A stretch of DNA of 64,000 nucleotides from Algiphilus sp. (GCF_023145115.1 NZ_JAGLEJ010000040.1:1-64000); one strand, 5' to 3'. Positions 8,771-18,181 are shown, counted from the stretch's first letter. Made by a program: numbers and translations. Notes: generated from the sequence alone by a model not told the origin.

Positions 8771-9915
8771 GTCGCAGCAATCACGGCGCCGTGCAAGTCT
8801 GCTCGTGACCCTGCGCCGGCGCGCTCCTCAGTGCGGCACGCGGGCCCGGGACAGCGGAATGTGCACCCGCAGCTCGACAGCCAGTAGGCCGAGCACGGCG
8901 CCGACGGCGATCGGGACCGGCTCGTCCCGCTGAACCGCGGACGCGCGCAGCGCCTCGGACGTCAGCACCCGCTGGGTGATCATGCACGCATAGTCGATCG
9001 CCACCTTGGGGCAGCGCCGCGGGCAAAGCCCCGACGGGTGAACGGTCGGGCATGATGAAGCCGCCAGCGACCGCGGCAGCCATGGCCCCGGCCGGTGAAG
9101 TCCCGCCACTGGAATCTGCCATGGAGCATCACCGGCGTCGGGCATGCCGCGCATTGCTGCGCCTTCACCCGCGTTGCGCCCCGGATGAGCGGCGCCGCTT
9201 GCGGCCGGCGTCGACGAAAGGGTGGATCCGGGCGCGCAACGGCGTCCGTGCAGCATGGAGAAGATGCGGTGACCGAAGGGATCACCACCTTGCTGAGCGT
9301 GCGGACCTCCAGCTGTGACAAGCAGTCGATTCGGCGCCGGAAACGGGCGGGGCCGCAGCGCACCACCGAATCGAACAGGGCGACGACGCACCTTGTCCGC
9401 AGGGCCGTAGCCGCGCCACCCCGGAAGGCTCGCCTCTTTGATGCGCCGCCCCGGACGGCCAATCTCCACGTCGGAAATCGCGGCGCCGCCGGAATCGACA
9501 ATGGCGCGCACGTGCAGACCCTTCAGCCACCTCGGCGTGAGGCCGAGTGTGCCGCGAGCCCGTCCGCACCGTCATTCACCAGCGCCTCCCCGTGCTCGAC
9601 AGCGAGCTGAAGCCGCATGCTCCTAGCACTCCTACAGGCAGCGCGCCGAAACCGACCGCCCCGCCGACACCCTGCACCAGGCTCCAGATGAGATTGGGCA
9701 ACTCTGGGCACGCCCCGCATCGCCACGAAGGACCCTGCCGCTGCCGCCTTCGGGATCGGCCGCAGGCGCTCGCGCAGTGCGCCGATCCAGCGTCCCGATC
9801 GCAGTCCGATCCGAATCGGCGCTCGCGGCGGGCGCCGGGTGAATCGGACTCGTCCGATCACGGTTTGACCTGTATCGCCATCAAGCGTTGGGTTGCCCGC
9901 CCCTTCGGTGACGCG
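8771..9915. other. Long gap with decayed coding remnants, no confident gene
   Basis: About 1.1 kb without a recognisable intact gene. The minus strand shows protein-like pieces in different frames, for example AIVDSGGAAISDVEIGRPGR (near 9450-9510), MRLQLAVEHGEALVNDGADG (near 9550-9610) and DYACMITQRVLTSEALRASA (near 8940-9000). Frame changes and stops separate them, which suggests one or more eroded genes. I do not recognise the family. No promoter beyond the operator at 8755 was identified here. Confidence 0.45.
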
Positions 9916-10551
9916 TCATCGCGCCGCAAACAAGCCGTCCGACAGGATGTTCACCATCTCCCGGACGACGTCGTTCAACTCCCCTTGACTTGCGTCGAAC
10001 CATTCCACCGTCCAGTTGATCGTCCCCAGCACGATCAATCGCGCAAGATGCAGGTCTACGCCGCCCCGCACCTCGCCGCACGCCTGCGCTTCGGCCAGAA
10101 GCCGGTCCCAGAGGGCGCTGTAGTTGCGCCGGCGCTCCCGGTTGGGACGCCTCAACTCCACCGGCAACTGCCCATAAATCCGGATGCTGGCCGAGGTATA
10201 TGCGCCGTGCTGGAGCAGACCCGTGAGATGCCCCTCCAGAGCCGCCGCAAACTTCTCCCGGCCCGAGGCATCATCGGGCAGTGCCGCGAGCCGATCGACC
10301 ACGGTTTGGTGAACCAGATCGATCCCCAGATCCAGAATCTCTCCAAGAATCCGGTCTTTGGACTCGAAATGGTAGTAGACGCTGCCGGCCTGGATGCCCG
10401 CAGCGTCGGCGATCTGCCGGAGCGTGGTCGCCGCGTAACCCTGGCGCTTGAAAAGGCTGGCGGCCGCCTTGAGCACCTGTTCCCTCGTCAACTCTGCGGC
10501 TGAATCACGGCTCCGGGCTGCCGCACTCTTCTTTCTTGTCACGGTGGCCAT
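9916..10551 (-). CDS. TetR/AcrR transcriptional regulator, KstR2-like
   Basis: A 211-residue repressor-type protein. The N-terminal helix-turn-helix reads GYAATTLRQIADAAGIQAG followed by the hallmark SVYYHFESKD (about residues 40-68). The C-terminal ligand domain ends with LIVLGTINWTVEWFD, a pattern shared with the second TetR gene at 60023 and typical of KstR2-like regulators, which respond to CoA thioesters in known cases. The start at 10551 (MATVTRKKS) is chosen because the helix-turn-helix begins about 20 residues later; an in-frame ATG at 10611 is possible and neither has a strong ribosome site. It is divergent from the broken SDR gene, with the CTATCA palindrome between them, so autoregulation there is likely. 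Confidence 0.9.
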   Translation of the reverse strand: MATVTRKKSAAARSRDSAAELTREQVLKAAASLFKRQGYAATTLRQIADAAGIQAGSVYYHFESKDRILGEILDLGIDLVHQTVVDRLAALPDDASGREKFAAALEGHLTGLLQHGAYTSASIRIYGQLPVELRRPNRERRRNYSALWDRLLAEAQACGEVRGGVDLHLARLIVLGTINWTVEWFDASQGELNDVVREMVNILSDGLFAAR

Positions 10552-10644
10552 GGGGTAGCAGTTGAACAAACCCCCAGCATACACGACTCTCCGGGCATTC
10601 AACCGCTGCATCGAGCGGAGGCACAGTCCAACTATGAAATCTAA

Positions 10645-10658
10645 CTATCATTTGATAG
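10645..10658. promoter_or_regulatory. Palindromic operator CTATCA-TT-TGATAG
   Basis: A perfect 6-2-6 inverted repeat in the divergent intergenic region between the TetR gene (start 10551 or 10611) and the SDR remnant (10779). It has the same 14-base architecture as the CTAAC-N4-GTTAG sites, but the half-site is CTATC rather than CTAAC. This suggests a distinct specificity for the adjacent TetR protein. Binding is inferred. Confidence 0.65.
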
Positions 10659-10778
10659 AATCACAGCCTAAAGGGTGGCGCGGTGTCAAGCATCGCGTCG
10701 GTTTCGTCCGCCGTCAGCTCGCGCCGTGGTCGTACCGAGAACCCGTCCGTCATGGCGCCAGCAGGGAGCAAGCCGCTC

Positions 10779-11330
10779 ATGAATCTCGAACTTGCCGGCA
10801 AGTCCGTCGTCGTCACCGGCGGAGGCTCCTGCATCGGGCGCGCCATCGTCCTGACGTACGCCGAGGAAGGGGACAGCATCACCATAGGCGACATCGGCGA
10901 GGCACAGGCTGGCAAGGTCGCCGATCTGGCACGTGAGCGCGGTGCGGTGCGGGTGGTCGGGACCGATATCACGCAGCACGATCAGGGCAAGGCATTGATG
11001 GATCAGGCCGACGCGCGCCACGGCGGGATCAACGTACTGTTGAACAACGTCGGCTGGGAGCGGCCCATGTTCTTCACCCAGACGACGCCCGAACTCTGGG
11101 ACAAGATCATCCGCGTCAACTATCTCAGCGTCTTCAACTGCACGAGCGCCGCGCTCGAGAAGATGATTCCCGCCGAGCGAGACAGCATCGTGTCGATCAG
11201 CTCCGACGCCAGCCGACAGGGCGAGCCGCGCGAGGCCGTCTACGGCGGCACCAGGGCCGCCGTCAACCGCTTCATGAAGACCAATGCCCCCCGGTCCGCC
11301 CCCCGGCAGTCGCGACGTTCACGGAGCTGA
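10779..11330 (+). pseudogene. Truncated short-chain dehydrogenase with mutated catalytic motif
   Basis: The reading frame starts MNLELAGKSVVVTGGG and follows a classical SDR: cofactor loop TGGGSCIG (Cys where Gly/Ala is usual), NNVGW, SISSDAS, then YGGTRAAVNRFMKT. The catalytic YxxxK reads YxxxR. Directly after MKT the homology stops in a proline/arginine run ending at 11330, so the last 60 or so residues, including the substrate loop, are missing. Another frame of the tail ends ATFTELTR, compatible with an internal deletion. AGGGAG lies about 11 bases before the ATG at 10779. A wild-type paralogue would be about 250 residues. Probably non-functional. Confidence 0.75.
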
Positions 11331-11334
11331 CGCG

Positions 11335-11880
11335 ATGAACTCTGCCTCTCCCGATACCACCGACGTTGGCGCCACCGTGGGCAGCTATCTAGAGGCGCGC
11401 ACGTGGGTCGGGCGGCGCAGCGAGCCGCGGCCCGTGGACACGGCGGTGGACGAATCGCGCTGCAAGTACTTCGCGGCACTATGCGAAGACGGCAACCCGG
11501 CGTACTGGGACGCCGAATGGGCACGTCACGCCTTCGGTGCGCCACTGGCGCCCAGCGGCATGCTGATGAGCCTGATGATGCCGCTGCCCTGGAAACCGGA
11601 TGGACGCAGCGCTGCGCCGACCATGGCGATTGATGTGCCGCTGCCCGGGCGCACCCTGATCAATGTGGAGACCGACTGCGAGCTGTTCCGCCCCGTGCAC
11701 TGGGGCGAGCGCCTGAGCCTGTGCGAAGAGATGGTCGACATCTCGCCGGAAAAGCACACGCGCCTGGGGCGCGGCCATTTCGTGACCACGCGGCTGCTGC
11801 TGCTGGATGCCGCCGAGCAGCCGGTGGCGACGATCACCAATGTGCTCTATCGCTACGAAGCAGGGGGCAGTGACGCATGA
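11335..11880 (+). CDS. FAS1-like/MaoC-N hot-dog dehydratase subunit
   Basis: A 181-residue hot-dog protein of the FAS1-like dehydratase (MaoC N-terminal) type, expected to act with a MaoC partner to hydrate or dehydrate 2-enoyl/3-hydroxyacyl-CoA. The segment VDESRCKYFAALCEDGNPAY followed by APLAPSGMLMSLMMP matches the family's N-terminal hot-dog. It overlaps the next gene by ATGA (11877-11880). That gene is also a hot-dog hydratase, so the two probably form a heteromeric hydratase like ChsH1-ChsH2. The start ATG at 11335 has GGAG about 8 bases upstream. Substrate unknown. Confidence 0.85.
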   Translation: MNSASPDTTDVGATVGSYLEARTWVGRRSEPRPVDTAVDESRCKYFAALCEDGNPAYWDAEWARHAFGAPLAPSGMLMSLMMPLPWKPDGRSAAPTMAIDVPLPGRTLINVETDCELFRPVHWGERLSLCEEMVDISPEKHTRLGRGHFVTTRLLLLDAAEQPVATITNVLYRYEAGGSDA

Positions 11881-12356
11881 ACGAGCACTACCCGCAGAAG
11901 TGCTGGAGTCAGGTGCAGCAAGGCGAGGCGCTGCCGCCACTGCACTTCCCCATCGATTACGCCCGAATCATTCTCAATGCGGCCACGACCTGGGACTACT
12001 TCCCGGGCCATCACAACCCGGTCTACGCACGCGCTCAAGGCCAGCCGGACATCTACGCCAGTACGATCTTCTTCCACGGGCTGATCGACCGATTCGTCAC
12101 CGACTGGGGAGGGCCGCTGACGCTGGTCCGCCGCCGCCGGATGCGGATGGTCGCCAGCGCGCATCCCGGCGACACGCTCAGTGTCGAGGGACGGATCGTG
12201 CGCGCCTATCGCGAGACCGAGCTGGGGCTGGTCGACCTCGAGATCACGCTGAGCACGGCGCGCGGCCTTTGCGTGCCTGCGAGCGTCTGCGCCCGGCTGC
12301 CGCTGGACCAAGACGAGTGTCCCTCCGCCCCTACCACGAAGACCACGACGCCATGA
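11877..12356 (+). CDS. MaoC-family hydratase subunit
   Basis: A 159-residue MaoC/hot-dog protein. The hydratase-like stretch TWDYFPGHHNPVYAR (about residues 38-52) and IFFHGLIDRFVTDWGGP are in the expected places; the C-terminus is Thr/Pro-rich. It overlaps both the preceding dehydratase-like gene and the following dehydrogenase gene through ATGA junctions, so three proteins are translationally coupled. With its partner it likely hydrates the enoyl-CoA produced by the acyl-CoA dehydrogenase encoded immediately downstream. Confidence 0.85.
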   Translation: MNEHYPQKCWSQVQQGEALPPLHFPIDYARIILNAATTWDYFPGHHNPVYARAQGQPDIYASTIFFHGLIDRFVTDWGGPLTLVRRRRMRMVASAHPGDTLSVEGRIVRAYRETELGLVDLEITLSTARGLCVPASVCARLPLDQDECPSAPTTKTTTP

Positions 12357-13528
12357 ACCAACCATCTCTCCAGAACGAATCCCTTGCCAACCGCATCCAC
12401 CAGGTGCAGGAAGCCACACGCGGCATCTCCGAGCAATACCCGCGCGCCTATATCCGGGAGTGCATCGATCAGGACCGCTTCCCGGACGAGATGTGGAAGG
12501 CCCTGGGCGAGTACGGCTTGCTGGGTCTGACCGTGCCCGAGGAATACGGCGGCTCCGGTGGCGGCGTGGTGGAGATCGTGGCGCTGGCCGAAGCGCTCGC
12601 GCTGGGCGGTGTGCCGACCCTGTTCCTGGTCGTCACCGGCCTGGGGCGCGTACCGATTGTCCGACACGGCACGCCGGAGCAGATCAGGAAGTTCGTGACG
12701 CCGACCTGTGACGGATCGGTCAAGCTGTGCTTCGCCATCACCGAGCCCAACGCCGGAACCAACAGCTTCGACATGAGCACGCTGGCCACGCGCGACGGCG
12801 AGGACTGGGTGCTCAACGGACAGAAGGTCTTCATCTCCGGCGCCCGCGACGCCGACATCATGCTGGTGATTGCGCGGACGCAGAAGGCTTCGGATGTCAA
12901 ACACCGCACCGAGGGCATGTCGCTGTTCGTGGTCGACATGAAGACCCCGGGCATCACCCTCCAGCCGTTGAACATCCAGGTCGAGACCGCCGAGCGCCAG
13001 TACATGGTGTTCTTCGACAACGTGCGCCTGCCTGCCGACGCGCTGATCGGGGCGGCGGGCAAGGGCGCCAAACTGATGTTCGAGGGGCTCAACTCGGAGC
13101 GCCTGCTCGCCGCCGCCGCCGCGCTCGGCATCGGCGACTATGCCCTGAACAAGGCCGCAAGCTACGCCCGCGACCGCAAGCCCTTCGGCAAACCCATCGG
13201 CAGTTACCAGGCGCTGCAGCATCGCATGGCGCTCGCCAAGGCCGAGCTCGAAGCCGCGCGGCTGATGACCTACTCCGCCGCCGAGCGCTTCGACACCGGC
13301 GAAGATGCCGGCGCGCTCGCCAACATGGCCAAGCTGCTCGCCTCGCGTGCGGCGGTCGCGGCAGTGGAAGCAGCCATCCAGACCCACGGCGGCTACGCCT
13401 TCGACCGCGACTACGACGTGGTGACGCTCTGGCCCATGGTGCGACTGATGGAGATCGCGCCGATCAACAACGAAATGCTGCTGAACTACATCGGCGAGCA
13501 TGTGCTCGGCCTGCCCAAGAGTTATTGA
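12353..13528 (+). CDS. Acyl-CoA dehydrogenase (paralogue of 3199-4341)
   Basis: A 391-residue FAD acyl-CoA dehydrogenase. Motifs include EEYGGSGGG, CFAITEPNAGTNSFDM, KVFISGARDADIM and THGGYAFDRDYDV. As in the paralogue on the minus strand, the medium-chain catalytic position is replaced (APINNEMLLN), while helix G carries Glu in LNSERLLAAA, the isovaleryl/long-chain arrangement. The ATG at 12353 sits in an ATGA overlap with the MaoC gene. The near-identical C-terminus NYIGEHVLGLPKSY shows recent common origin with the other copy, so the two halves of the locus probably process related substrates. Confidence 0.95.
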   Translation: MNQPSLQNESLANRIHQVQEATRGISEQYPRAYIRECIDQDRFPDEMWKALGEYGLLGLTVPEEYGGSGGGVVEIVALAEALALGGVPTLFLVVTGLGRVPIVRHGTPEQIRKFVTPTCDGSVKLCFAITEPNAGTNSFDMSTLATRDGEDWVLNGQKVFISGARDADIMLVIARTQKASDVKHRTEGMSLFVVDMKTPGITLQPLNIQVETAERQYMVFFDNVRLPADALIGAAGKGAKLMFEGLNSERLLAAAAALGIGDYALNKAASYARDRKPFGKPIGSYQALQHRMALAKAELEAARLMTYSAAERFDTGEDAGALANMAKLLASRAAVAAVEAAIQTHGGYAFDRDYDVVTLWPMVRLMEIAPINNEMLLNYIGEHVLGLPKSY

Positions 13529-13602
13529 ATGACGCAGGAACCGGCGGAGACACCCCCCGTGCATCGTCGCGGGCCGCGCAGGTCCGCGGACCGAGGCACG
13601 CC

Positions 13603-14535
13603 ATGATCGGCATCGCCGACATCGCCTACGTCCTGCCGCCCTGGCGGATTGGCAATGCGGCGCGCGCCGAGCGGCTGGGCGTGCCGCCGGCCACCCTCGA
13701 GCGGCGCATCGGCGTGCAGCGGATCGCTTGCCGTGAGGCGGAACAGGACACGTCGGACCTCGCCACGTCGGCTGCCGAAAGGCTGTTCGCGCGCGGCGGG
13801 GTCGAGCGCGAACAGATCGGCTGCCTGGTGGTGGTCACTCAGAACCCGGACGGCCGCGGCCTGCCGCACTGCTCTGCGCTGGTCCATGCGCGACTCGGCC
13901 TGACGCCGCGCTGCGCCGTCTTCGACGTCGGCCTGGGCTGTTCCGGTTACGTTTACGGCCTGTCGATCGTGAGCAGCTTCATGCAGTCCAACGGCCTGCG
14001 CCACGGACTGCTGATCACCGCGGACCCTTACTCGAAGATCGTGGATCCGGATGACAAGCGCACGGCGCTGCTGTTCGGCGACGGGGCCGCCGCCACGCTG
14101 CTGAGCGACCAGCCGACGTGGTGCCTGGGACGCTTCGATTTCGGCACCGAGGGACGCCGCGCCGACTCGCTGAAGGTGGATGCCGCGAGCGGCAAGCTGT
14201 TCATGGATGGCCGCGCCATTCTGCAATTTTCCATGAATGCGGTTCCCGGCAGCCTGCGCCGGGCACTGCGCATCAACGGCCTGCACCCGCAACAGATCGA
14301 CCGGGTGGTCCTCCATCAGGGCAGCCGCGTGGTCGTCGAGAACATCGGCGAAGCGCTGGGCCTCGCCGACCGCACGCAGTTCCATGCAGCTGAATACGGC
14401 AACACCGTCAGCTCGTCGATCCCCATCGTGCTGGCCGATCACCTGCTGCCGGAGGACCACCACGTCGCGCTGTCCGGCTTCGGGGTCGGGCTTTCGTGGG
14501 CCTCCACCGTGCTCAGCCGGGTGCCCGCGCCATGA
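13603..14535 (+). CDS. 3-oxoacyl-ACP synthase III (KAS III) family protein
   Basis: A 310-residue KAS III-type condensing enzyme. The full catalytic triad is visible: Cys113 in GLGCSGYVYG, His238 in VLHQGS and Asn267 in YGNTVSSSIP. The length matches FabH (about 320). Located between acyl-CoA dehydrogenase and enoyl-CoA hydratase genes rather than with fatty acid synthesis genes, it probably handles acyl-CoA substrates, in a condensing, cleaving or acyl-transfer reaction. It lies 74 bases after the dehydrogenase; the start ATG at 13603 lacks a strong ribosome site. Function beyond the fold is unknown. Confidence 0.88.
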   Translation: MIGIADIAYVLPPWRIGNAARAERLGVPPATLERRIGVQRIACREAEQDTSDLATSAAERLFARGGVEREQIGCLVVVTQNPDGRGLPHCSALVHARLGLTPRCAVFDVGLGCSGYVYGLSIVSSFMQSNGLRHGLLITADPYSKIVDPDDKRTALLFGDGAAATLLSDQPTWCLGRFDFGTEGRRADSLKVDAASGKLFMDGRAILQFSMNAVPGSLRRALRINGLHPQQIDRVVLHQGSRVVVENIGEALGLADRTQFHAAEYGNTVSSSIPIVLADHLLPEDHHVALSGFGVGLSWASTVLSRVPAP

Positions 14536-14695
14536 GCGCCCGACGGGCTGCCGACCTTTCCGCGGCAGGCATCCTTGCCGGCCCGCGGCGAGCGACCGCC
14601 CCAATCGGCCCCGCGGCGGCTTCGTCCATTGCCCGCCATCGGCGGTTCCGTGACCTGGCCGCCGCGCGCGGCGCACATTCCCATGAGACCTCTCC

Positions 14696-15484
14696 ATGAC
14701 TGACAGCCAGGAACTCCTCTACACGGTCGAGGACGGCATCGCGACCGTGATCCTCAACCGTCCCGAGCGCCGCAACGCACTCTCCCCGCAGCTCACGCAC
14801 CTGCTTGCCGACACCTGGCAGCGCATCGACGCCGATCCCGAGGTGCGCGTGGCCATCCTCACCGGCAGTTACTGCGGCACCTTCTGCGCCGGCATGGACC
14901 TGCGCGAGGCGGCGCGCCTGAAAGCCGAAACCGGCAAGGACATTCTCGAGTTCTTTGCCGACCTGCGCAACGAAGGCATCGGCAAGGTGCGCAAACCGCT
15001 TATAGCGGCGATCAACGGCCACTTCCCGGCCGGCGGCATGATGCTCGCTCTCAATTGCGACCTGCGCGTGGGCCTCGCCGGCACCCGCGGCGGCATCACC
15101 GAAGTCAAGGTCGGCCGCGGCTCGCCCTGGGCGGTGCCGCTGCTGTGGATGATGCCGCAGGCGCAGTTGATGGAAACCGTGCTCACCGGAGAGATGCTGC
15201 CGGCCGAGCGCCTCCACGCTGTCGGCTTCCTCAATTACCTGGAGGACAGCGACGACGCCGTGCAGGCCCGCGCGCGCGAACTGGCGCGCAAGATCGCCGA
15301 CGCTGCCCCGCTGTCCGTCATGGCCGGCAAGAAGGTGCTCAAGGACGCCACCACGCTGGGCTGCGAGTCGGGCCTGCAGGCGGCCTGGGACTACTACGAG
15401 CGTCACGTCTATTCCAGCGAAGACGCCGCCGAAGGGCCCAAGGCCTTCGCCGAGAAGCGCAAGCCGCAGTGGAAGGGCCGTTGA
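14696..15484 (+). CDS. Enoyl-CoA hydratase (crotonase family)
   Basis: A 262-residue crotonase. The oxyanion loop reads GHFPAGGMMLAL. Both catalytic glutamates of rat mitochondrial hydratase have counterparts: Glu in ITEVKVGRGSP and Glu in MPQAQLMETVLTGE. Active syn-hydration of a 2-enoyl-CoA is therefore plausible. It follows a 160-base spacer after the KAS III gene, which shows no gene. Together with the MaoC pair the operon would contain two unrelated hydratases, which hints at two successive hydration steps or two stereochemistries. Confidence 0.93.
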   Translation: MTDSQELLYTVEDGIATVILNRPERRNALSPQLTHLLADTWQRIDADPEVRVAILTGSYCGTFCAGMDLREAARLKAETGKDILEFFADLRNEGIGKVRKPLIAAINGHFPAGGMMLALNCDLRVGLAGTRGGITEVKVGRGSPWAVPLLWMMPQAQLMETVLTGEMLPAERLHAVGFLNYLEDSDDAVQARARELARKIADAAPLSVMAGKKVLKDATTLGCESGLQAAWDYYERHVYSSEDAAEGPKAFAEKRKPQWKGR

Positions 15485-15572
15485 AGATGCCGCCGATGAG
15501 CGCGAACGCCATGACCACCGACGGGCTGAACGATGCGCCCGGGACCATGCGACCCACCGGAGCACTGCCATC

Positions 15573-16388
15573 ATGACCACACCCTCCCCCTCCACACCGG
15601 TCGCTGCCAAGCCAGCCGCCACGCTCCTGCTGCTGCGCGAGGGCGCACAGGGGCTGGAAGTGTTCATGGTGGTACGCCATCACGAGATCGACTTCGCCTC
15701 CGGCGCACTGGTTTTCCCCGGCGGCAAGATCGCGCCCGGCGACCGCGAGCCGCTGGCGCGCGAGCGCACCAGCGGGCTCGAGGACCTGAGCGAGGAGCAG
15801 GCCGCCCTACGCATCGCCGCGCTGCGCGAGGCCTTCGAAGAATGTGCCCTGCTGCTGGCGCGCGAGCGTGGCAGCCGCGCGCTCATCGGCCCGGAACGAC
15901 TGGAGCGCCTGGATCACTACCGCAGCCCGCTCGATCGTGGCGAGCTGGGCATCGGCGACATGCTGCGGGCGGAGAACCTGGAGCTTGCCTGCGAGTCGCT
16001 GGTGCACTTTGCCCATTGGGTGACCCCGACGATGATGCCCAAGCGTTTCGACACGCACTTTTTCCTGGCCTCGCCCCCGGCGCGCCAGCTGGCGCGCCAC
16101 GACGGCCACGAGCTGGTGGACTCGGTGTGGATCCGCCCGGCCGACGCGCTGGCGCAGGCCGAGGCCGGCCAGCGCACCGTCATCGCGCCCACGCGGCTCA
16201 ACCTGCAGCGTCTGGGCTACAGCGACAGCGTCGCGGAGGCCGTTGCCGCCGCGCGCGCGCAGCCTGTGGTGCGCGTGCTGCCAGAGCTGGTGGCGACCGA
16301 GCAGGGACCGCGCCTGCGGATTCCGCGCGAGGCCGGCTATCGCGTCAGCGAGTTCGCCCCCGGCGCAGCGGTTTCCGCGAAACGCTAG
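15573..16388 (+). CDS. NUDIX hydrolase
   Basis: A 271-residue NUDIX protein. The N-terminal part reads VFPGGKIAPGDRE, then after an insertion of about 30 residues ALREAFEECALLLARE, so the Nudix box is present but its two halves are widely spaced, as in the human NUDT19-like group of CoA diphosphatases. Such an enzyme would hydrolyse CoA or acyl-CoA to 3-phospho-ADP and phosphopantetheine. The CoA-rich context fits, but the substrate is inferred. It lies 88 bases after the hydratase. Confidence 0.88.
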   Translation: MTTPSPSTPVAAKPAATLLLLREGAQGLEVFMVVRHHEIDFASGALVFPGGKIAPGDREPLARERTSGLEDLSEEQAALRIAALREAFEECALLLARERGSRALIGPERLERLDHYRSPLDRGELGIGDMLRAENLELACESLVHFAHWVTPTMMPKRFDTHFFLASPPARQLARHDGHELVDSVWIRPADALAQAEAGQRTVIAPTRLNLQRLGYSDSVAEAVAAARAQPVVRVLPELVATEQGPRLRIPREAGYRVSEFAPGAAVSAKR

Positions 16389-16561
16389 CACCGCATTCAC
16401 CACAGCCCTGCCAACGGCCATGCCGCGAACCGTAGCCCAGAATGAATCTCGCGCCCGAAATGGCCGCCCTCACCCCACCGTCCGCCGCCGCGGACGCCCC
16501 CCCCTGCGCGGGAGGGACATCGACCTCGCTATGCGAGATACACCCCAAGGAGGAGACCCCC

Positions 16562-18157
16562 ATGGCCGTCATCGACCTGCTGCTGCGCAACGTCGCGCAG
16601 ACCCCCGACAAGCCCGCCGTCATCGCCGCCGATGGTGAGCTCAGCTTCCGCGAGCTCGACGAAGCGGCGGGGCGCATCGCCACGCGCCTGTATCAGCGCG
16701 GCGTGTGCCGCGGCGACACCGTCGCAATGGCGTTGGACAACGCGCAGGCAGCGCATTTCACCGCAAGCTACTTCGGCATCCACAAGCTCGGCGCCATTCC
16801 GGTGCCGATGAACGTGCGCTGGGCTGCGCCCGAGAAGGAATACGTGTTGGCGCACAGCGATGCCGTCGCGCTGATCTGCGGCGACGCGCACACCGCGCAC
16901 TTCGCCGCGTTGTCGGGTTCATCCCGCAGTGACCTGAAGCTGCACAGCTGGCTGGTCACCGGCACCGCCCCGGTGGAGGGCCTTGAGGCACTGGGGGACC
17001 TTCTCCACGAGGGCCCCATCGACGTGCCGCCGCTGGAGCCCGCACCGGACATGGAGGACCCGGCCGACCTGCTCTACACCTCGGGCACGACCGGCATGCC
17101 CAAGGGCGTGCTGGTGCCGCAGGGCAATCTCGCCGACCAGCCCGCACCTCCCGGCCAGCCGAGCATCACCCAGGCGCTGGCGGCACTGTTCGGCGAGCGC
17201 CTGCTGCACGCCGTTCCGCTGTTCGGCTTCACTGGCTGTCACGGGCTGATGCTGATGTGCGCGCGCGCCGGCATCACCCAGGTGGCGTTGCCGCGCTTCG
17301 ATCCGGAAACCCTGCTCGCGAGCATCGAGAAGTACCGCGCGACCTCGATCATGGGGGTGCCGACCATGCTCAATCTGGCGATGAAGCACCCCAGCCTGGG
17401 CCAGCATGACTACAGCTCCCTGCAGTTCGTGTTCTTCGGCGCCGCACCGATCCAGCCCGACACCGTGCGCAAGATGCTGCAGGTCTGGCCCGATGTGCGC
17501 ATGCTGAACGCCTACGGACTTACCGAGGGTGGCCTGGGCGCCGCCTGCATGCTGGGCCCCGACCCGCAGGAGATTCTGAACCGACCCGGGTGCGTGGGCC
17601 GGCCGGCCGGCTGCGAAGCCGTGATCGTAGACGATGACGATCGGCCCTTGCCGCAAGGTGAGGTCGGGGAGATCTGCTTTCGCTCCGACGTCTCGCACCG
17701 GCACTACTACAAGAACGATGCCCTCAGCGCCGAGCTGTGGCGTAGCGGCATGCTGCACACCGGCGACGTCGGCTACCTCGACGCCGAAGGCTTCGTCTAC
17801 ATCACCGACCGCAAGAAGGACATGGTGCTGCGCGGCGGTTACAACATCTTCGCCGTCGAAGTCGAGCGCGTACTGCTGGACATCCCGGAGGTCCTCGAAG
17901 CCGCTGTCGTCGGCATTCCACATCCCGATCTGGGTGAGGACATCCTCGCCGTGATCGTGCCACGGGGCGACGCTGAAGCAGGCGCTGGTGCGCTGGACCC
18001 CGAGCGGATCAACGCCTACAGCCGCGAGCACCTGGCCGACTACAAGTGCCCGCGGCACGTGGTCTTCGTCGACGAGCTGCCCAAGAACGCGATGGCCAAG
18101 ATTCTCAAGAACGAGCTGCGCCAGCGTTATCGCGAACTGCTCACGCAAACCGCCTGA
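16562..18157 (+). CDS. Acyl-CoA synthetase (AMP-binding)
   Basis: A 531-residue adenylate-forming enzyme that activates a carboxylic acid to its CoA ester via acyl-AMP. Core motifs: LLYTSGTTGMPKG (P-loop), NAYGLTEGG, HTGDVGYLD, DRKKDMVLRGGYNIF, and the C-terminal catalytic-lysine region NAMAKILKNEL. The start at 16562 is fixed by a strong AAGGAGGAG ribosome site. It closes the plus-strand operon that begins at 11335. A 174-base spacer follows before the convergent monooxygenase gene. Substrate class (fatty, branched or aromatic acid) cannot be told from sequence alone. Confidence 0.94.
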   Translation: MAVIDLLLRNVAQTPDKPAVIAADGELSFRELDEAAGRIATRLYQRGVCRGDTVAMALDNAQAAHFTASYFGIHKLGAIPVPMNVRWAAPEKEYVLAHSDAVALICGDAHTAHFAALSGSSRSDLKLHSWLVTGTAPVEGLEALGDLLHEGPIDVPPLEPAPDMEDPADLLYTSGTTGMPKGVLVPQGNLADQPAPPGQPSITQALAALFGERLLHAVPLFGFTGCHGLMLMCARAGITQVALPRFDPETLLASIEKYRATSIMGVPTMLNLAMKHPSLGQHDYSSLQFVFFGAAPIQPDTVRKMLQVWPDVRMLNAYGLTEGGLGAACMLGPDPQEILNRPGCVGRPAGCEAVIVDDDDRPLPQGEVGEICFRSDVSHRHYYKNDALSAELWRSGMLHTGDVGYLDAEGFVYITDRKKDMVLRGGYNIFAVEVERVLLDIPEVLEAAVVGIPHPDLGEDILAVIVPRGDAEAGAGALDPERINAYSREHLADYKCPRHVVFVDELPKNAMAKILKNELRQRYRELLTQTA

Positions 18158-18181
18158 GGAGGCGCCATTCGAGCGCTCGGT

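Noticed and set aside
10641..10658. CTAACTATCATTTGATAG as a sixth member of the CTAAC operator family
   Set aside because: The true dyad is CTATCA-TT-TGATAG; the CTAAC at its edge has no GTTAG partner at the right spacing.
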